Source of the DNA: Mycobacterium sp. DL
GTDB lineage: Bacteria > Actinomycetota > Actinomycetes > Mycobacteriales > Mycobacteriaceae
Assembly: GCF_039729195.1 (NCBI RefSeq)
Contig: NZ_CP155796.1
Span: 2,108,001-2,172,000, forward strand
Direction: 5' to 3'
Length of the DNA: 64,000 nt
Shown in pieces: positions 14,677-23,075 of the stretch. The notes under the pieces are model-generated. The model saw only the letters and a list, made by a program, of their open reading frames with translations, made no database searches and had not been told where the DNA came from. Within the stretch, counting starts at the first letter, position 1. Each line of letters begins with the position of its first letter. The translations under genes and the position numbers were made by a program.

Positions 14677-16116
14677 TCACACCACGACGGTCGTGGGTTC
14701 GGTTGCGGCGGAGCCGGTCACGCTGCGCCAGGCGCGGGCGAGCAGGCCGACGGCTTCGGCGAGCTGGTCCTCGGGCAGCGCGTAGGGGATCCGGACGAAA
14801 CGCTCCAGGGTTCCGTCGACGCCGAACCGGGGGCCGGCGGGCAGTTCGAGGCCGATGCGCGAGGCGGCGGCAGACAACGCGGTGCTCATCGGAGCGGGCA
14901 GTCGCACCCACAGCGACATGCCGCCGGCGCCGGGTCCCGGTTGCCAATCGGGTAGCTGCTCGTGCAGCAGCGACTGCAGGAACGCTCGCCGGGTCCGCAG
15001 GATCTCCCGGCGCTCCGGGAGCAGTTCGTCGCGCTGCGCGAGAAGTCTTGCGGCGGCCAGTTGCTCGAGTATCGCGGTGCCCATGTCGATCGAGGGTCGC
15101 AGCGTGGTCAGGGTGGCGATGGTGTTGCGCTCGGCGCGGATCCAGCCGATCCGCAGCCCACCCCAGAACGACTTCGACATCGAGCCGACCGTCAGCACCA
15201 GGTCACGTCGGCCGGCCAATTCGGCGGCCAATGGCGCAGGCGCCGGCTGATCGATCCACATGTCGGTGATCGTCTCGTCGATGACGGTCCGGGTCCGGGT
15301 CTCGGTGATGATGTGCGCCAGACGTTTTCGATCAGCAGCAGGCATGGTGTGGCCGGTCGGGTTGTGATTGTCGGGAATCAGGTAGGCGAGGTTGGGTGCC
15401 AGCTGATGCACCGCCGCCTCCAACGCGTCCAGATCCCAGCCGTCCTCGGTCATCGACACCGGAACCGGACGTGCCCCCGCGGTGGTGATCGCCGACAGCG
15501 CACCGTGATACGTGGGCTGCTCCACCAGGACACGGTCGCCGGGCTGGATGTATGTCGTGAGGATCAAACCGATGGCGTGCAGCGCCCCGGTGGTCACCAT
15601 CACCTCGTCTGTTTCGGTGGGAAGGCCTCGCTCGCAGTACCTTTCGGCGATGGCCTCGCGAAGCGCCACGGTGCCGACGAGTTCGTGGCCCATGCCCTGC
15701 AGGTACGGCGTCACGTCGTCTGCCGCTGCGGCGAAGGCCGTCATCACCGCGGACGCCGGCGCGGACAGTGCCGCGCCGGCCAGGCTCAGCGCCGGCGCCG
15801 ATGCCGGCGCCGACGCGGGAGAGGCGGGCAGGGCGGTGGTGCTCCGGGCGCCTCGGCGGGCGTTGAGGTAGCCGTCGTCGCGCAACTGTGTGTATGCGGC
15901 GGTGACGGTGGTGCGGGACACGTGCAACACCTCGGCCAACGCGCGCTCGCTGGGTAGTCGCGCACCCACCGGCAGTCGGCCGTCGACGATCAACAACCGG
16001 ACCGCGTCGGCTAGGCCGTGGTACGCGGGCCCGCTCCGACTGGATGTTCGCCAGTTGCCGAGTTCGCGGGCCAACAGGTCCACATCAAGCGATCGTGCCG
16101 CCATTGCCTCGGTCAT
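14677..16116 (-). CDS. MocR-family transcriptional regulator (GntR HTH + aminotransferase-like domain), YczR-type
   Basis: Regulator of 479 residues. The N-terminal GntR winged helix (~30-95) has PSERALAEVLHVSRTTVT. An Ala/Ser/Pro-rich linker (~95-125) is encoded partly by the direct repeat GCCGGCGCCGA at 15791-15813. The C-terminal fold-type I aminotransferase-like domain has PDNHNPTG and the PLP lysine in SVGSMSKSFWGG-like sequence (GSMSKSFWGGLRIGW). MocR proteins bind PLP and usually act on a divergent gene. Here the divergent gene encodes a YczE-type membrane protein, the known YczR-YczE pairing. ATG at 16116; a TTGCCA/CAATAC pair upstream could make its transcript leaderless. Confidence 0.9.
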   Translation of the reverse strand: MTEAMAARSLDVDLLARELGNWRTSSRSGPAYHGLADAVRLLIVDGRLPVGARLPSERALAEVLHVSRTTVTAAYTQLRDDGYLNARRGARSTTALPASPASAPASAPALSLAGAALSAPASAVMTAFAAAADDVTPYLQGMGHELVGTVALREAIAERYCERGLPTETDEVMVTTGALHAIGLILTTYIQPGDRVLVEQPTYHGALSAITTAGARPVPVSMTEDGWDLDALEAAVHQLAPNLAYLIPDNHNPTGHTMPAADRKRLAHIITETRTRTVIDETITDMWIDQPAPAPLAAELAGRRDLVLTVGSMSKSFWGGLRIGWIRAERNTIATLTTLRPSIDMGTAILEQLAAARLLAQRDELLPERREILRTRRAFLQSLLHEQLPDWQPGPGAGGMSLWVRLPAPMSTALSAAASRIGLELPAGPRFGVDGTLERFVRIPYALPEDQLAEAVGLLARAWRSVTGSAATEPTTVVV

Positions 16117-16122
16117 TAGGGG

Positions 16123-16160
16123 CCAGTATTGACCAACTGGATATTGAATGGCAAGCCAGT
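16123..16160. promoter_or_regulatory. Candidate operator for the MocR-type regulator
   Basis: The AT-richer divergent region holds three alternating half-sites: CCAGT (16123-16127), ACTGG (16136-16140) and CCAGT (16156-16160). These make two overlapping inverted repeats around the likely promoters. MocR-family operators are usually arrays of short direct or inverted half-sites next to the divergent target gene. The assignment is inferred from position and symmetry. Confidence 0.45.
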
Positions 16161-16179
16161 CTCCGGAAAAAATGCAGAC

Positions 16180-16365
16180 ATGACGAAAAACTGGTTATCA
16201 ATTCTGGCCACTCGGACGGCGCAGCTCTGGCACCGTCTGGTCTTCGCGGTGGTGCGCCCGTCGGACCACGTCGAGTCGTGGGACGGCTGGGATCTCACCG
16301 CGGACCGGCGCCGGGAGCTCAGCGACCTCGATGCCATCCGGGTGCGGTTCCCGGATCACGCCTGA
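16180..16365 (+). CDS. Small uncharacterised protein preceding the YczE-like gene
   Basis: A 61-residue ORF beginning MTKNWLSILATRTAQLWHRL, with an amphipathic N-terminal helix, a central SWDGWDLT and an Arg/Asp-rich end (DLDAIRVRFPDHA). I do not recognise a domain. Support for it being real: it fills the gap between the MocR-type operator and the YczE-like gene, its stop overlaps the next start as TGATG, and its codons have strong G/C at third positions after the first 20. A TTG at 16129 would lengthen it but lies inside the operator. It could be a leader-type protein that couples translation of the membrane protein. Confidence 0.5.
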   Translation: MTKNWLSILATRTAQLWHRLVFAVVRPSDHVESWDGWDLTADRRRELSDLDAIRVRFPDHA

Positions 16366-17042
16366 TGGCCGGGTGCTTTCGCGGGGCGGCGCTGCTGATC
16401 GGGCTGTGCGGCTACGGCGTGTCGATGGCGATGATGGTGCGCGCCGGACTGGGGCTCGACCCGTGGGACGTCTTCCACCAGGGTCTGGCGATGCGCACCG
16501 GCATGACGATCGGACTGGCCTCGGCCGTGGTGGGCGTTGCCGTGCTCCTGGCCTGGATCCCGCTGAGGAACCGACCCGGCATCGGCACGATCGCCAACGT
16601 CGTCGTCATCGCGATCACCGTCGACGTCGCGCTCTGGCTGATGGCGACGCCGTCGTCACTGCCGGTGCGGATAGCCATGATGGTGGCCGCGGTGGTGCTC
16701 AACGCGTTCAGCACGGTGCTCTACATCGGGGCCGGGCTCGGTCCCGGACCCCGCGACGGATTGATGACGGGCCTCGTGGTCCGCACCGGCAGGTCGGTTC
16801 GTCTGGTCCGCACGGCGATCGAGGTCACCGTGCTCACCATCGGCTGGCTGCTCGGCGGGACCGTCGGCGTCGGCACCGTCGTCTACGCCTTCGGTATCGG
16901 CCCGCTCGTCCAGCTCTTCGTGCGTCTGACCCCGGCACGGGTGCTCGCCGTCAGCGGGTGGGCCCCCGTGGCTTCGGCGCGGCACGTCGCCGAAGATGTG
17001 GAGGGTGAGCGGCCAACACACGCTGGAGTCGCTGGCGGCTGA
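16365..17042 (+). CDS. YczE-type (DUF161-like) integral membrane protein
   Basis: Membrane protein of 225 residues with about five or six hydrophobic helices and the family landmarks GYGVSMAMMVRAGLGLDPWD near residue 22 and YIGAGLGPGPRDGLMTG near residue 120. The family is linked to MocR regulators and is thought to act in transport, but the substrate is unproven. ATG at 16365 overlaps the stop of the small ORF. The 3' end overlaps the kinase gene by 47 bases. It is divergent from the MocR-type regulator, which is its likely controller. Confidence 0.85.
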   Translation: MAGCFRGAALLIGLCGYGVSMAMMVRAGLGLDPWDVFHQGLAMRTGMTIGLASAVVGVAVLLAWIPLRNRPGIGTIANVVVIAITVDVALWLMATPSSLPVRIAMMVAAVVLNAFSTVLYIGAGLGPGPRDGLMTGLVVRTGRSVRLVRTAIEVTVLTIGWLLGGTVGVGTVVYAFGIGPLVQLFVRLTPARVLAVSGWAPVASARHVAEDVEGERPTHAGVAGG

Positions 17043-17670
17043 GGCGATCGCGCTGGGCGAAAGCAGTCCGCGAGCGGTCCTGGGCATCGCCGGCAGTCCC
17101 GGTGCCGGAAAGTCGACGCTGGTGGCCGAGGTCCTCGGTCGGATCAACGAACGCTGCGGGCCCGGGTGGGCCGCACACGTGCCGATGGACGGCTTCCATC
17201 TTGCCGACGATCAGCTGCGCAGGCTCGGCCTGTTGGATCGCAAAGGCGCGCCGGAGACCTTCGACCCCGCGGGGTACGCACATCTGCTCGAGCGGGTGCG
17301 GACCGAGACCGAGGCCGACGTGTATGTGCCGGGATTCGACCGCCTCCTCGAGCAACCGGTTGCCGGCGCGCTGGTGGTGCAGCCGGTGGCGCGGCTGGTC
17401 ATCACCGAGGGCAACTACCTGCTTCTCGACGACCCGCCCTGGTTGCGGGTCCGCCGGGCGATCGACCGGGTGTGGTTCGTCGCCGCCGAGGAACAGTTGC
17501 GAATCGCGCGGCTGACCGCGCGTCACGTCGAGTTCGGCAAGAGTGCATCGGCGGCGCAGGCATGGGTCGCCGATGTCGACGAGCGCAACGCGGTGCGGGT
17601 GGCGCCGAGCCGGTTGGCGGCGGACCGGGTGATCGTCAACGGTGCGAGCGGCTGGGCGTTTCTGGAGTAG
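16996..17670 (+). CDS. P-loop nucleoside/nucleotide kinase-family protein
   Basis: Kinase of the uridine kinase/phosphoribulokinase-like P-loop class, 224 residues. Walker A is GIAGSPGAGKST near residue 32. The substrate loop has VPMDGFHLADDQLRR, a Walker B-like strand reads LVITEGNYLLLDDPPW, and there is a lid arginine region (RIARLTARHVEFGKS). Relatives phosphorylate pantothenate, sugars or nucleosides; the substrate here is not resolved. ATG at 16996 lies inside the end of the YczE-like gene, so the two are probably co-transcribed; GTG at 17005 is an alternative start. Confidence 0.8.
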   Translation: MWRVSGQHTLESLAAEAIALGESSPRAVLGIAGSPGAGKSTLVAEVLGRINERCGPGWAAHVPMDGFHLADDQLRRLGLLDRKGAPETFDPAGYAHLLERVRTETEADVYVPGFDRLLEQPVAGALVVQPVARLVITEGNYLLLDDPPWLRVRRAIDRVWFVAAEEQLRIARLTARHVEFGKSASAAQAWVADVDERNAVRVAPSRLAADRVIVNGASGWAFLE

Positions 17671-17724
17671 ACCGCAGTTCCGCGGCCGCGATGAGCGCCA
17701 CGGAACCCGCCGGGGCCGCCTGAC

Positions 17725-17730
17725 TACGAT
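17725..17730 (+). promoter_or_regulatory. -10 hexamer for leaderless ABC ATPase gene
   Basis: TACGAT followed by 6 bases and the GTG start at 17737. The spacing places the transcript start at or next to the start codon. Confidence 0.5.
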
Positions 17731-17736
17731 GGGCGG

Positions 17737-18579
17737 GTGCCAGTCGATGACGTGGAAGCAGCCGACCCCGACCTGCTGATCGACTTCGCAAAGGTCACTC
17801 TGCGGCGCGGCGGCCGGACCCTGGTCGGCCCGATCACGTGGTCGGTGGAACTCGACGAGCGATGGGTCGTGATCGGTCCCAACGGCGCCGGAAAGACGTC
17901 GCTGCTGCGGATCGCTGCGGCGATGGAGCACCCGTCCTCGGGCACCGCATACGTGCTCGGGGAGCGGTTGGGGCGTGTCGACATGGCCGAACTCCGGTCG
18001 CGGGTCGGCCTGAGCAGTTCGGCGCTGTCGCAGCGGATCCCCGACGACGAGGTGGTGCGCGACCTGGTCGTGTCGGCGGGCTACGCCGTCCTCGGCCGGT
18101 GGCGCGAGCGCTACGACGACACCGACTACCACCAGGCACTGGACATGCTGGAAAGTGTCGGTGGCGAGCACCTCGCCGAGCGCGTCTACGGCACGTTGTC
18201 GGAGGGGGAGCGCAAGCGGGTGCTGATCGCACGGTCGCTGATGACCGACCCTGAGTTGCTGCTCCTCGACGAACCCGCCGCCGGCCTCGATCTGGGCGGC
18301 CGGGAGGAACTCGTCGCCCGCCTCGGCGACCTGGCGGCGGACCCGGATTCTCCGGCGATGGTGTTGGTCACCCACCACGTCGAGGAGATCCCGCCCGGGT
18401 TCTCCCACTGCCTGATCCTGTCGGAGGGCGCGGTGGTCGATTCCGGCCTCCTGACCGACGTGTTGACCGCGGAGAACCTGTCGACGGCGTTCGGGCAGTC
18501 GATCGCGCTGGATGTCATCGACGGCCGTTATTTCGCGCGTCGTACCAGGAGTCGCGCGGCACACAGGAGAGCAAAATGA
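17737..18579 (+). CDS. ABC transporter ATP-binding protein (Rv3041c-like)
   Basis: Stand-alone ABC ATPase of 280 residues. Walker A GPNGAGKTS (~52), Q-loop region LSSSALSQ, signature LSEGERKRVLIARSL (~160), Walker B LLLLDEPAAGLD (~175), and H-loop VTHHVEEIP. The motif order and the molybdate-type wording (VIGPNGAGKTSLL) match ATPases annotated ModF-like. No permease gene is nearby, so the partner and substrate are unknown. The final codons read into a basic tail (RRTRSRAAHRRAK). Confidence 0.9.
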   Translation: MPVDDVEAADPDLLIDFAKVTLRRGGRTLVGPITWSVELDERWVVIGPNGAGKTSLLRIAAAMEHPSSGTAYVLGERLGRVDMAELRSRVGLSSSALSQRIPDDEVVRDLVVSAGYAVLGRWRERYDDTDYHQALDMLESVGGEHLAERVYGTLSEGERKRVLIARSLMTDPELLLLDEPAAGLDLGGREELVARLGDLAADPDSPAMVLVTHHVEEIPPGFSHCLILSEGAVVDSGLLTDVLTAENLSTAFGQSIALDVIDGRYFARRTRSRAAHRRAK

Positions 18580-18581
18580 CC

Positions 18582-18607
18582 GACGAGCGCTTGCGTGAGG
18601 AGCAGAC
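18582..18607 (+). repeat. Copy of a short dispersed element carrying a ribosome-binding site
   Basis: A 26-base element with core GAGCGCTTGCGTGAGGAGCA placed directly before the GTG of the NUDIX gene, so that AGGAG is 5 bases from the start. Two diverged copies of the same sequence lie in tandem at 45775-45834, at the start of gatA. Confidence 0.6.
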
Positions 18608-19441
18608 GTGACCGAACCCCTGACTCCCAGGCCGGCCGCGACCGTGATGCTGATCCGCGACGAGCGGTCCGCGGAGAGCCTCGAGGTCTTTCTGATGCGC
18701 CGGCACTCGGCGATGGATTTTGTGGCCGGGGTGATGGTGTTTCCCGGCGGCGGCGTCGACGACCGCGATCGCAACGCCGACGTGGCCTGGCACGGCCAGG
18801 ACCGGCACTGGTGGGCGCAGCGATTCGGCGTCGACGTGGAGCTGGCCGAGGCGCTGGTGTGCGCGGCGGCCCGGGAGACGTTCGAAGAATGCGGCGTCCT
18901 GTTCGCGGGGGCGGCCGATGACCCGGACCTGCTGGTCGACGACGCCTCGGTGTACCGGGAGCAGCGCGCCGCCCTGGAGAACAAGACGTTGTCGTTCGGG
19001 GAGTTCCTGCGCTCGGAGAAGTTGATGCTGCGGGCCGACCTGCTACGCCCGTGGGCCAACTGGGTCACGCCCAAAGAGGAGCGCACCCGCCGCTACGACA
19101 CGTACTTCTTCGTCGGTGCGATTCCGGACGGTCAGCTCGCCGACGGAGACAACACCGAGACCGACAAAGCCGACTGGGTGACCCCTCAGGCAGCGCTCGA
19201 CGACTTCGCCGAGGGGCGCAGTTTCCTGCTGCCGCCGACGTGGACGCAGCTCGATGCGCTGCACGGTCGCACCGTCGCCGAGGTGCTCGCCGTCGAGCGA
19301 CAGATCGTGGCGGTCGAACCCCACCTCTCGGCCCAGCAGGGCGGGAACTGGGAGATCGAGTTCTTCAACGGTGACCGCTACAACGAGGCGCGGAACCGGC
19401 GCGCTCCGCAGGGTTACACCGACGGGGCTCCGCTCGCGTGA
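18608..19441 (+). CDS. NUDIX hydrolase-family protein (Rv3040c-like, NUDT19-type)
   Basis: Protein of 277 residues. N-terminal [11 protein letters not shown] begins the NUDIX fold. The NUDIX box is split: the Gly-rich [10 protein letters not shown] segment is separated by roughly 45 residues from [11 protein letters not shown], which keeps the two metal-binding Glu residues. The same insertion occurs in NUDT7/NUDT19-type enzymes, which cleave CoA derivatives, so a CoA or acyl-CoA substrate is possible but not shown. Start GTG at 18608 behind the dispersed AGGAG element. Its stop overlaps the next start (GTGA), joining it to the enoyl-CoA hydratase gene. Confidence 0.85.
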   Translation: MTEPLTPRPAATVMLIRDERSAESLEVFLMRRHSAMDFVAGVMVFPGGGVDDRDRNADVAWHGQDRHWWAQRFGVDVELAEALVCAAARETFEECGVLFAGAADDPDLLVDDASVYREQRAALENKTLSFGEFLRSEKLMLRADLLRPWANWVTPKEERTRRYDTYFFVGAIPDGQLADGDNTETDKADWVTPQAALDDFAEGRSFLLPPTWTQLDALHGRTVAEVLAVERQIVAVEPHLSAQQGGNWEIEFFNGDRYNEARNRRAPQGYTDGAPLA

Positions 19442-20082
19442 CCGAGTTCGTCACCGTTGTTCTCAACGAGCGCATCGCGACGCTGCTGCTGTCGCGGCCG
19501 CCCACCAACGCGCTGACGCGGCAGGTCTGCCGGGAGATCGCCGAGGCGGCCACGGAGCTCGGCGGGCGTGAGGATGTCTGCGCGGTCATCGTGTTCGGTG
19601 GCCACGAGATCTTCTCGGCCGGCGAGGACATGCCGGAATTGCAGACGTTGACCGAGGTCGAGGCGCGGCAGGCGGCGCAGGTCTGTCAGCGGGCCGTCGA
19701 CGCACTCGCGGCGATACCGAAGCCCACCGTGGCCGCGATCACCGGATACGCGCTGGGAGCCGGGCAGACGCTGGCGCTGGCGGCCGACTGGCGGATCAGC
19801 GGCGACAACGTGAAGTTCGGTGCCACCGAGATCCTGGCCGGGCTGGCGCCCGCCGCCGGTGGCGCGACCCGTCTGGCCGGCGCCGTCGGCGACAGCAAGG
19901 CGAAGGACCTGGTGTTCAGCGGGCGCTTCGTCGACGCCCGCGAAGCGCTCGATCTGGGGCTGATCGACCAGCTGGTGGCCCCGGACGCGGTGTACGACGC
20001 CGCGGTCACCTGGGCGAGCCGATTCATGGACTATTCACCCGAGGTGTTGGCCGCCGCCAAGGCCGCGTTCGGTGGTGATTGA
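19438..20082 (+). CDS. echA17: Enoyl-CoA hydratase/isomerase-family protein, C-terminally short (EchA17-like)
   Basis: Crotonase-fold protein of 214 residues, about 40 fewer than usual. The oxyanion-hole region reads [15 protein letters not shown], and the second motif [19 protein letters not shown]. The Glu equivalent to rat Glu164 is kept ([10 protein letters not shown]), but the position of Glu144 is not Glu (GAGQTLAL). The protein ends at [11 protein letters not shown], before the C-terminal helices that complete the active site and trimer in the family. The following 48 bases do not encode the missing part in any frame I read, so this looks like a true truncation rather than a frameshift. 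Activity is doubtful. GTGA overlap with the NUDIX gene. Confidence 0.85.
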   Translation: MTEFVTVVLNERIATLLLSRPPTNALTRQVCREIAEAATELGGREDVCAVIVFGGHEIFSAGEDMPELQTLTEVEARQAAQVCQRAVDALAAIPKPTVAAITGYALGAGQTLALAADWRISGDNVKFGATEILAGLAPAAGGATRLAGAVGDSKAKDLVFSGRFVDAREALDLGLIDQLVAPDAVYDAAVTWASRFMDYSPEVLAAAKAAFGGD

Positions 20083-20117
20083 GGGCTCTCGGCCGTAGCG
20101 CGGGCGGCTGCGGACGT

Positions 20118-20123
20118 TAGGCT
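20118..20123 (+). promoter_or_regulatory. -10 hexamer for leaderless methyltransferase gene
   Basis: TAGGCT followed by 7 bases and the ATG at 20131, the spacing expected of a leaderless transcript. Confidence 0.5.
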
Positions 20124-20130
20124 GCCCTGC

Positions 20131-21129
20131 ATGACGGAAACGAAGGAACCCGGCGCCTACCCTGATGTCGCCGTCCCGGCTCCGACGCCCCACGCGACCG
20201 AGGCGCAGGTCGAGGCCGCACGGCACGACACCAAGCTCGCCCAGGTGCTCTACCACGACTGGGAAGCCGAGAGTTACGACGAGAAGTGGTCGATCTCCTA
20301 CGACCAGCGTTGCATCGACTACGCCCGCGGGCGGTTCGACGCGATCGTGCCCGACCGGGTGCAGCGCGAACTTCCCTACGACCGAGCCCTGGAACTGGGC
20401 TGCGGTACCGGGTTCTTCCTGCTCAACCTGATCCAGGCCGGAGTGGCGCGGCGGGGTTCGGTGACCGATCTGTCCCCGGGCATGGTCAAGGTCGCCACCC
20501 GCAACGGCCAGTCGCTCGGACTGGACATCGACGGCCGAGTAGCCGATGCCGAGGGCATCCCGTACGAGGACAACACCTTCGACCTGGTCGTCGGGCACGC
20601 AGTGCTGCACCACATCCCCGACGTCGAGTTGTCGCTGCGCGAGGTGGTGCGGGTGCTCAAGCCGGGGGGCCGGTTCATCTTCGCCGGTGAGCCCACCACG
20701 GTCGGTAACGCCTACGCGCGCCGGCTTGCCGATCTGACGTGGAAGTCCACCGTCGCGGCGATGAAGCTGCCCGGCCTCGCGGGCTGGCGTCGCCCGCAGG
20801 CCGAACTCGACGAGAACTCTCGGGCCGCCGCGCTGGAATGGATCGTCGACCTGCACACCTTCGACCCGGCCGACCTGGAGACGATGGCGCGCAACGCGGG
20901 TGCGGTCGACGTCGACACCGCCAGCGAGGAGTTCACCGCCGCGATGCTGGGCTGGCCGATCCGGACCTTCGAGTCCACGGTTCCGCCCGGCAAGCTGGGC
21001 TGGGGCTGGGCGAAATTCGCATTCGGCAGCTGGACGACACTGTCGTGGGTGGACGCCAACGTCCTGCGCCGCGTCGTGCCCAAGGGCTGGTTCTACAACG
21101 TCATGGTGACCGGGGTCAAGCCGTCGTAG
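20131..21129 (+). CDS. Class I SAM-dependent methyltransferase (Rv3038c-like)
   Basis: Cytoplasmic methyltransferase of 332 residues. Motif I is ALELGCGTGFFLLNL near residue 90, motif II-like VTDLSPGMVKVA follows, and the motif IV region reads VVGHAVLHHIPDVELSLREV with the typical LKPGGRFIFAGEP turn. N-terminal residues 1-45 are Ala/Thr/Glu-rich and probably flexible. The long C-terminal part (~200-332) has no motif I can name. The substrate is unknown. It lies within the block homologous to Rv3030-Rv3041c. Confidence 0.85.
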   Translation: MTETKEPGAYPDVAVPAPTPHATEAQVEAARHDTKLAQVLYHDWEAESYDEKWSISYDQRCIDYARGRFDAIVPDRVQRELPYDRALELGCGTGFFLLNLIQAGVARRGSVTDLSPGMVKVATRNGQSLGLDIDGRVADAEGIPYEDNTFDLVVGHAVLHHIPDVELSLREVVRVLKPGGRFIFAGEPTTVGNAYARRLADLTWKSTVAAMKLPGLAGWRRPQAELDENSRAAALEWIVDLHTFDPADLETMARNAGAVDVDTASEEFTAAMLGWPIRTFESTVPPGKLGWGWAKFAFGSWTTLSWVDANVLRRVVPKGWFYNVMVTGVKPS

Positions 21130-21146
21130 AGTTCGGCCTCGACGAT

Positions 21147-22301
21147 GTGCGGTATCTCTGCAGCGATGCGGGGAAGCTGGCGTTGGCGGAGGTCGCTCGG
21201 TATCGCCTGACCGGTCCGACGCTGGTCGCCGATATCGATTCGGCGCGAACGCATTTCGCCGACAGGGCGGCGGTACTGGTGGAGACCGTGCTGCTGCGCC
21301 GCAGAGCCGAAGCGAAGTTCGCCGACCCGTCGGGCTGGTTGTTCACCGACGACGCACTGCAGCAGGCCACCGCCGCGCCGGTGGCCGAGCACCGCGCCCG
21401 GCGACTGACCGGGGCCACCGTGCACGACGCCACATGTTCGATCGGCACCGAGCTTGTGGCACTTCGGAATCGGGCTGACGTCGTGGTGGGTAGTGACATC
21501 GACCCGGTGCGTCTTGCGATGGCCCGTCACAACCTCGGACCGGGCGGACCCGACGTGCTCCTGTGCCGCGCGGATGCGTTGCGGCCGGTGACCGCCGATG
21601 CGGTCGTCGTCGTCGACCCCGCGCGGCGCAGCGGTTCCAGGCGCCGCTTCGATCCCCGTGCCTACGTGCCGCCGCTCGACCACCTCCTGGAGGTGCTGCG
21701 GGCGCGCGACCACGTCGTGAAGTGTGCTCCCGGTGTGGATTTCGCCGTGATCGGCCGACTGGGATTCGAGGGCGAAGTGGAGGTGACCTCTCTGGCGGGC
21801 AGCGTCCGGGAAGCCTGCCTCTGGTCGCGTGGTCTGGCCGACCCGCAGGTGCGTCGGCGGGCCACGATGCTCGACACCGCCGAACAGGTCACCGACGCCG
21901 AGCCCGACGACTGCCCGGTGGCCGCCGCAGGGCGCTGGATCGTCGACCCCGACGGCGCGGTCGTGCGCGCGGGCCTGGTCCGCCACTACGCGGCCCGTCA
22001 CGGTCTGTGGCAGCTCGATCCCGACATCGCATACCTGTCCGGTGACCGGCTGCCCGAAGGGGTACGTGGTTTCGAGGTCCTCGAGCAGGTTCCCTTCGGC
22101 GAACGGCACCTGCGGCAGGCTCTTTCGGCGCGAGATGTCGGAGCGGTCGAGATCCTGGTCCGCGGTGTCGACGTCGACCCCGACGTGCTGCGGCCGCGGC
22201 TGCGGTTGCGCGGCTCGACGCACCTGAGCGTCGTCGTCACCCGGCTCGGTTCCGGAGCGGCAAGCCGGGCAACGGCATTCATATGTCGTCCGTCACGCTG
22301 A
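21147..22301 (+). CDS. THUMP-like-domain methyltransferase-fold protein (Rv3037c-like)
   Basis: Protein of 384 residues. An N-terminal helical region is followed by a SAM-binding-like motif, VHDATCSIGTELVAL near residue 95, then VVGSDIDPVRLAMARHN and a catalytic-loop-like VVVVDPARRSGSRRRFDP. The C-terminal ~90 residues resemble the THUMP-like domain found in this family. GTG at 21147 is the only standard in-frame start near the previous stop and gives an N-terminus (RYLCSDAGKLALAEVA) aligned with remembered mycobacterial homologues. An rRNA or tRNA methylation role is plausible. Rv3037c has also been proposed as a methyltransferase in the methylglucose lipopolysaccharide cluster. Confidence 0.78.
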   Translation: MRYLCSDAGKLALAEVARYRLTGPTLVADIDSARTHFADRAAVLVETVLLRRRAEAKFADPSGWLFTDDALQQATAAPVAEHRARRLTGATVHDATCSIGTELVALRNRADVVVGSDIDPVRLAMARHNLGPGGPDVLLCRADALRPVTADAVVVVDPARRSGSRRRFDPRAYVPPLDHLLEVLRARDHVVKCAPGVDFAVIGRLGFEGEVEVTSLAGSVREACLWSRGLADPQVRRRATMLDTAEQVTDAEPDDCPVAAAGRWIVDPDGAVVRAGLVRHYAARHGLWQLDPDIAYLSGDRLPEGVRGFEVLEQVPFGERHLRQALSARDVGAVEILVRGVDVDPDVLRPRLRLRGSTHLSVVVTRLGSGAASRATAFICRPSR

Positions 22302-22369
22302 TCGGCCACGTACCCTGGCAGCAACCCCGCCGTCGTCCGAGTCGGCGCCGACCGCAAGGACGTCCGACG

Positions 22370-23059
22370 ATGCGCATTCTCGCCGCTGCCCTGCTAGCTG
22401 CCGGTGTCGCGGCCGGTCTGGCGGTCGCCCCGGTGGCCGCAGCCGAGACGGCGTGCGCCGATCTGGGCGGCACGGTCGACGAGGAGCAGATCTGTCACGT
22501 GCATGCGGAGAACCCCACCTACCGCTTGGACTACGCGTTTCCCGACGACTATCCCGACCAGCAGGCTCTGACGGCCTACCTGACGCAGACCCGCGACGGC
22601 TTCGTCAACGTCTCCGAGATGCCGGGGTCGTGGAATCTGCCCTACGTGCTGGACGCCAGGGGGACCGACTACCGGTCCGGACCCGAGGACGCCGGCACCC
22701 GCAGCGTGGTGTTCGAGGTGTACGAGAACGTCGGCGGCGCGCACCCTCAGACCTGGTACAAGACCTTCAACTGGGATGTCGAGAAGGAGGCCCCGATCAC
22801 CTTCGACACCCTGTTCAAGCCGGACACCCGGCCTCTCGACGTGATCTTCCCGATCGTGCAGGCCGACGTGGCCCGCCAACTCGGGGTGAACGCGCCGATC
22901 TCACCCGCCGACGGTCTGAACCCCGAGAAGTACCAGGAGTTCGCGCTCACCGACGATTCGGTGATCTTCTATTTCGGTCAAGGCGAGATCATGGCCGGTG
23001 CCGGGGGTGCGCTGCAGGCGACGGTGCCGCGCAGTGCGATCGCGCCACTGCTGGCCTGA
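22370..23059 (+). CDS. Secreted DUF3298 (RsiV-like) protein, TB22.2/Rv3036c-like
   Basis: Exported protein of 229 residues. A Sec signal peptide (~1-25) ends at VAPVAAA, followed by a mature domain with a likely disulfide (Cys in TACADLGG and QICHVHA). It has a beta-rich DUF3298-like C-terminal region (DTLFKPDTRPLDVIFPI; DDSVIFYFGQGEI). ATG at 22370 has AAGGA 8 bases upstream. The M. tuberculosis homologue is a culture-filtrate antigen with reported esterase activity (from memory). No catalytic triad was assigned here. The stop lies 16 bases from the convergent symporter gene. Confidence 0.88.
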   Translation: MRILAAALLAAGVAAGLAVAPVAAAETACADLGGTVDEEQICHVHAENPTYRLDYAFPDDYPDQQALTAYLTQTRDGFVNVSEMPGSWNLPYVLDARGTDYRSGPEDAGTRSVVFEVYENVGGAHPQTWYKTFNWDVEKEAPITFDTLFKPDTRPLDVIFPIVQADVARQLGVNAPISPADGLNPEKYQEFALTDDSVIFYFGQGEIMAGAGGALQATVPRSAIAPLLA

Positions 23060-23075
23060 ACCCACCCCCGTCCCG

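Noticed and set aside
16951..19086. Very long open frame on the minus strand (about 711 codons) across the kinase, ABC and NUDIX genes
   Set aside because: Its translation is low-complexity Arg/His/Pro-rich without domains, while the plus strand encodes three proteins with intact family motifs. High G+C creates such shadows.
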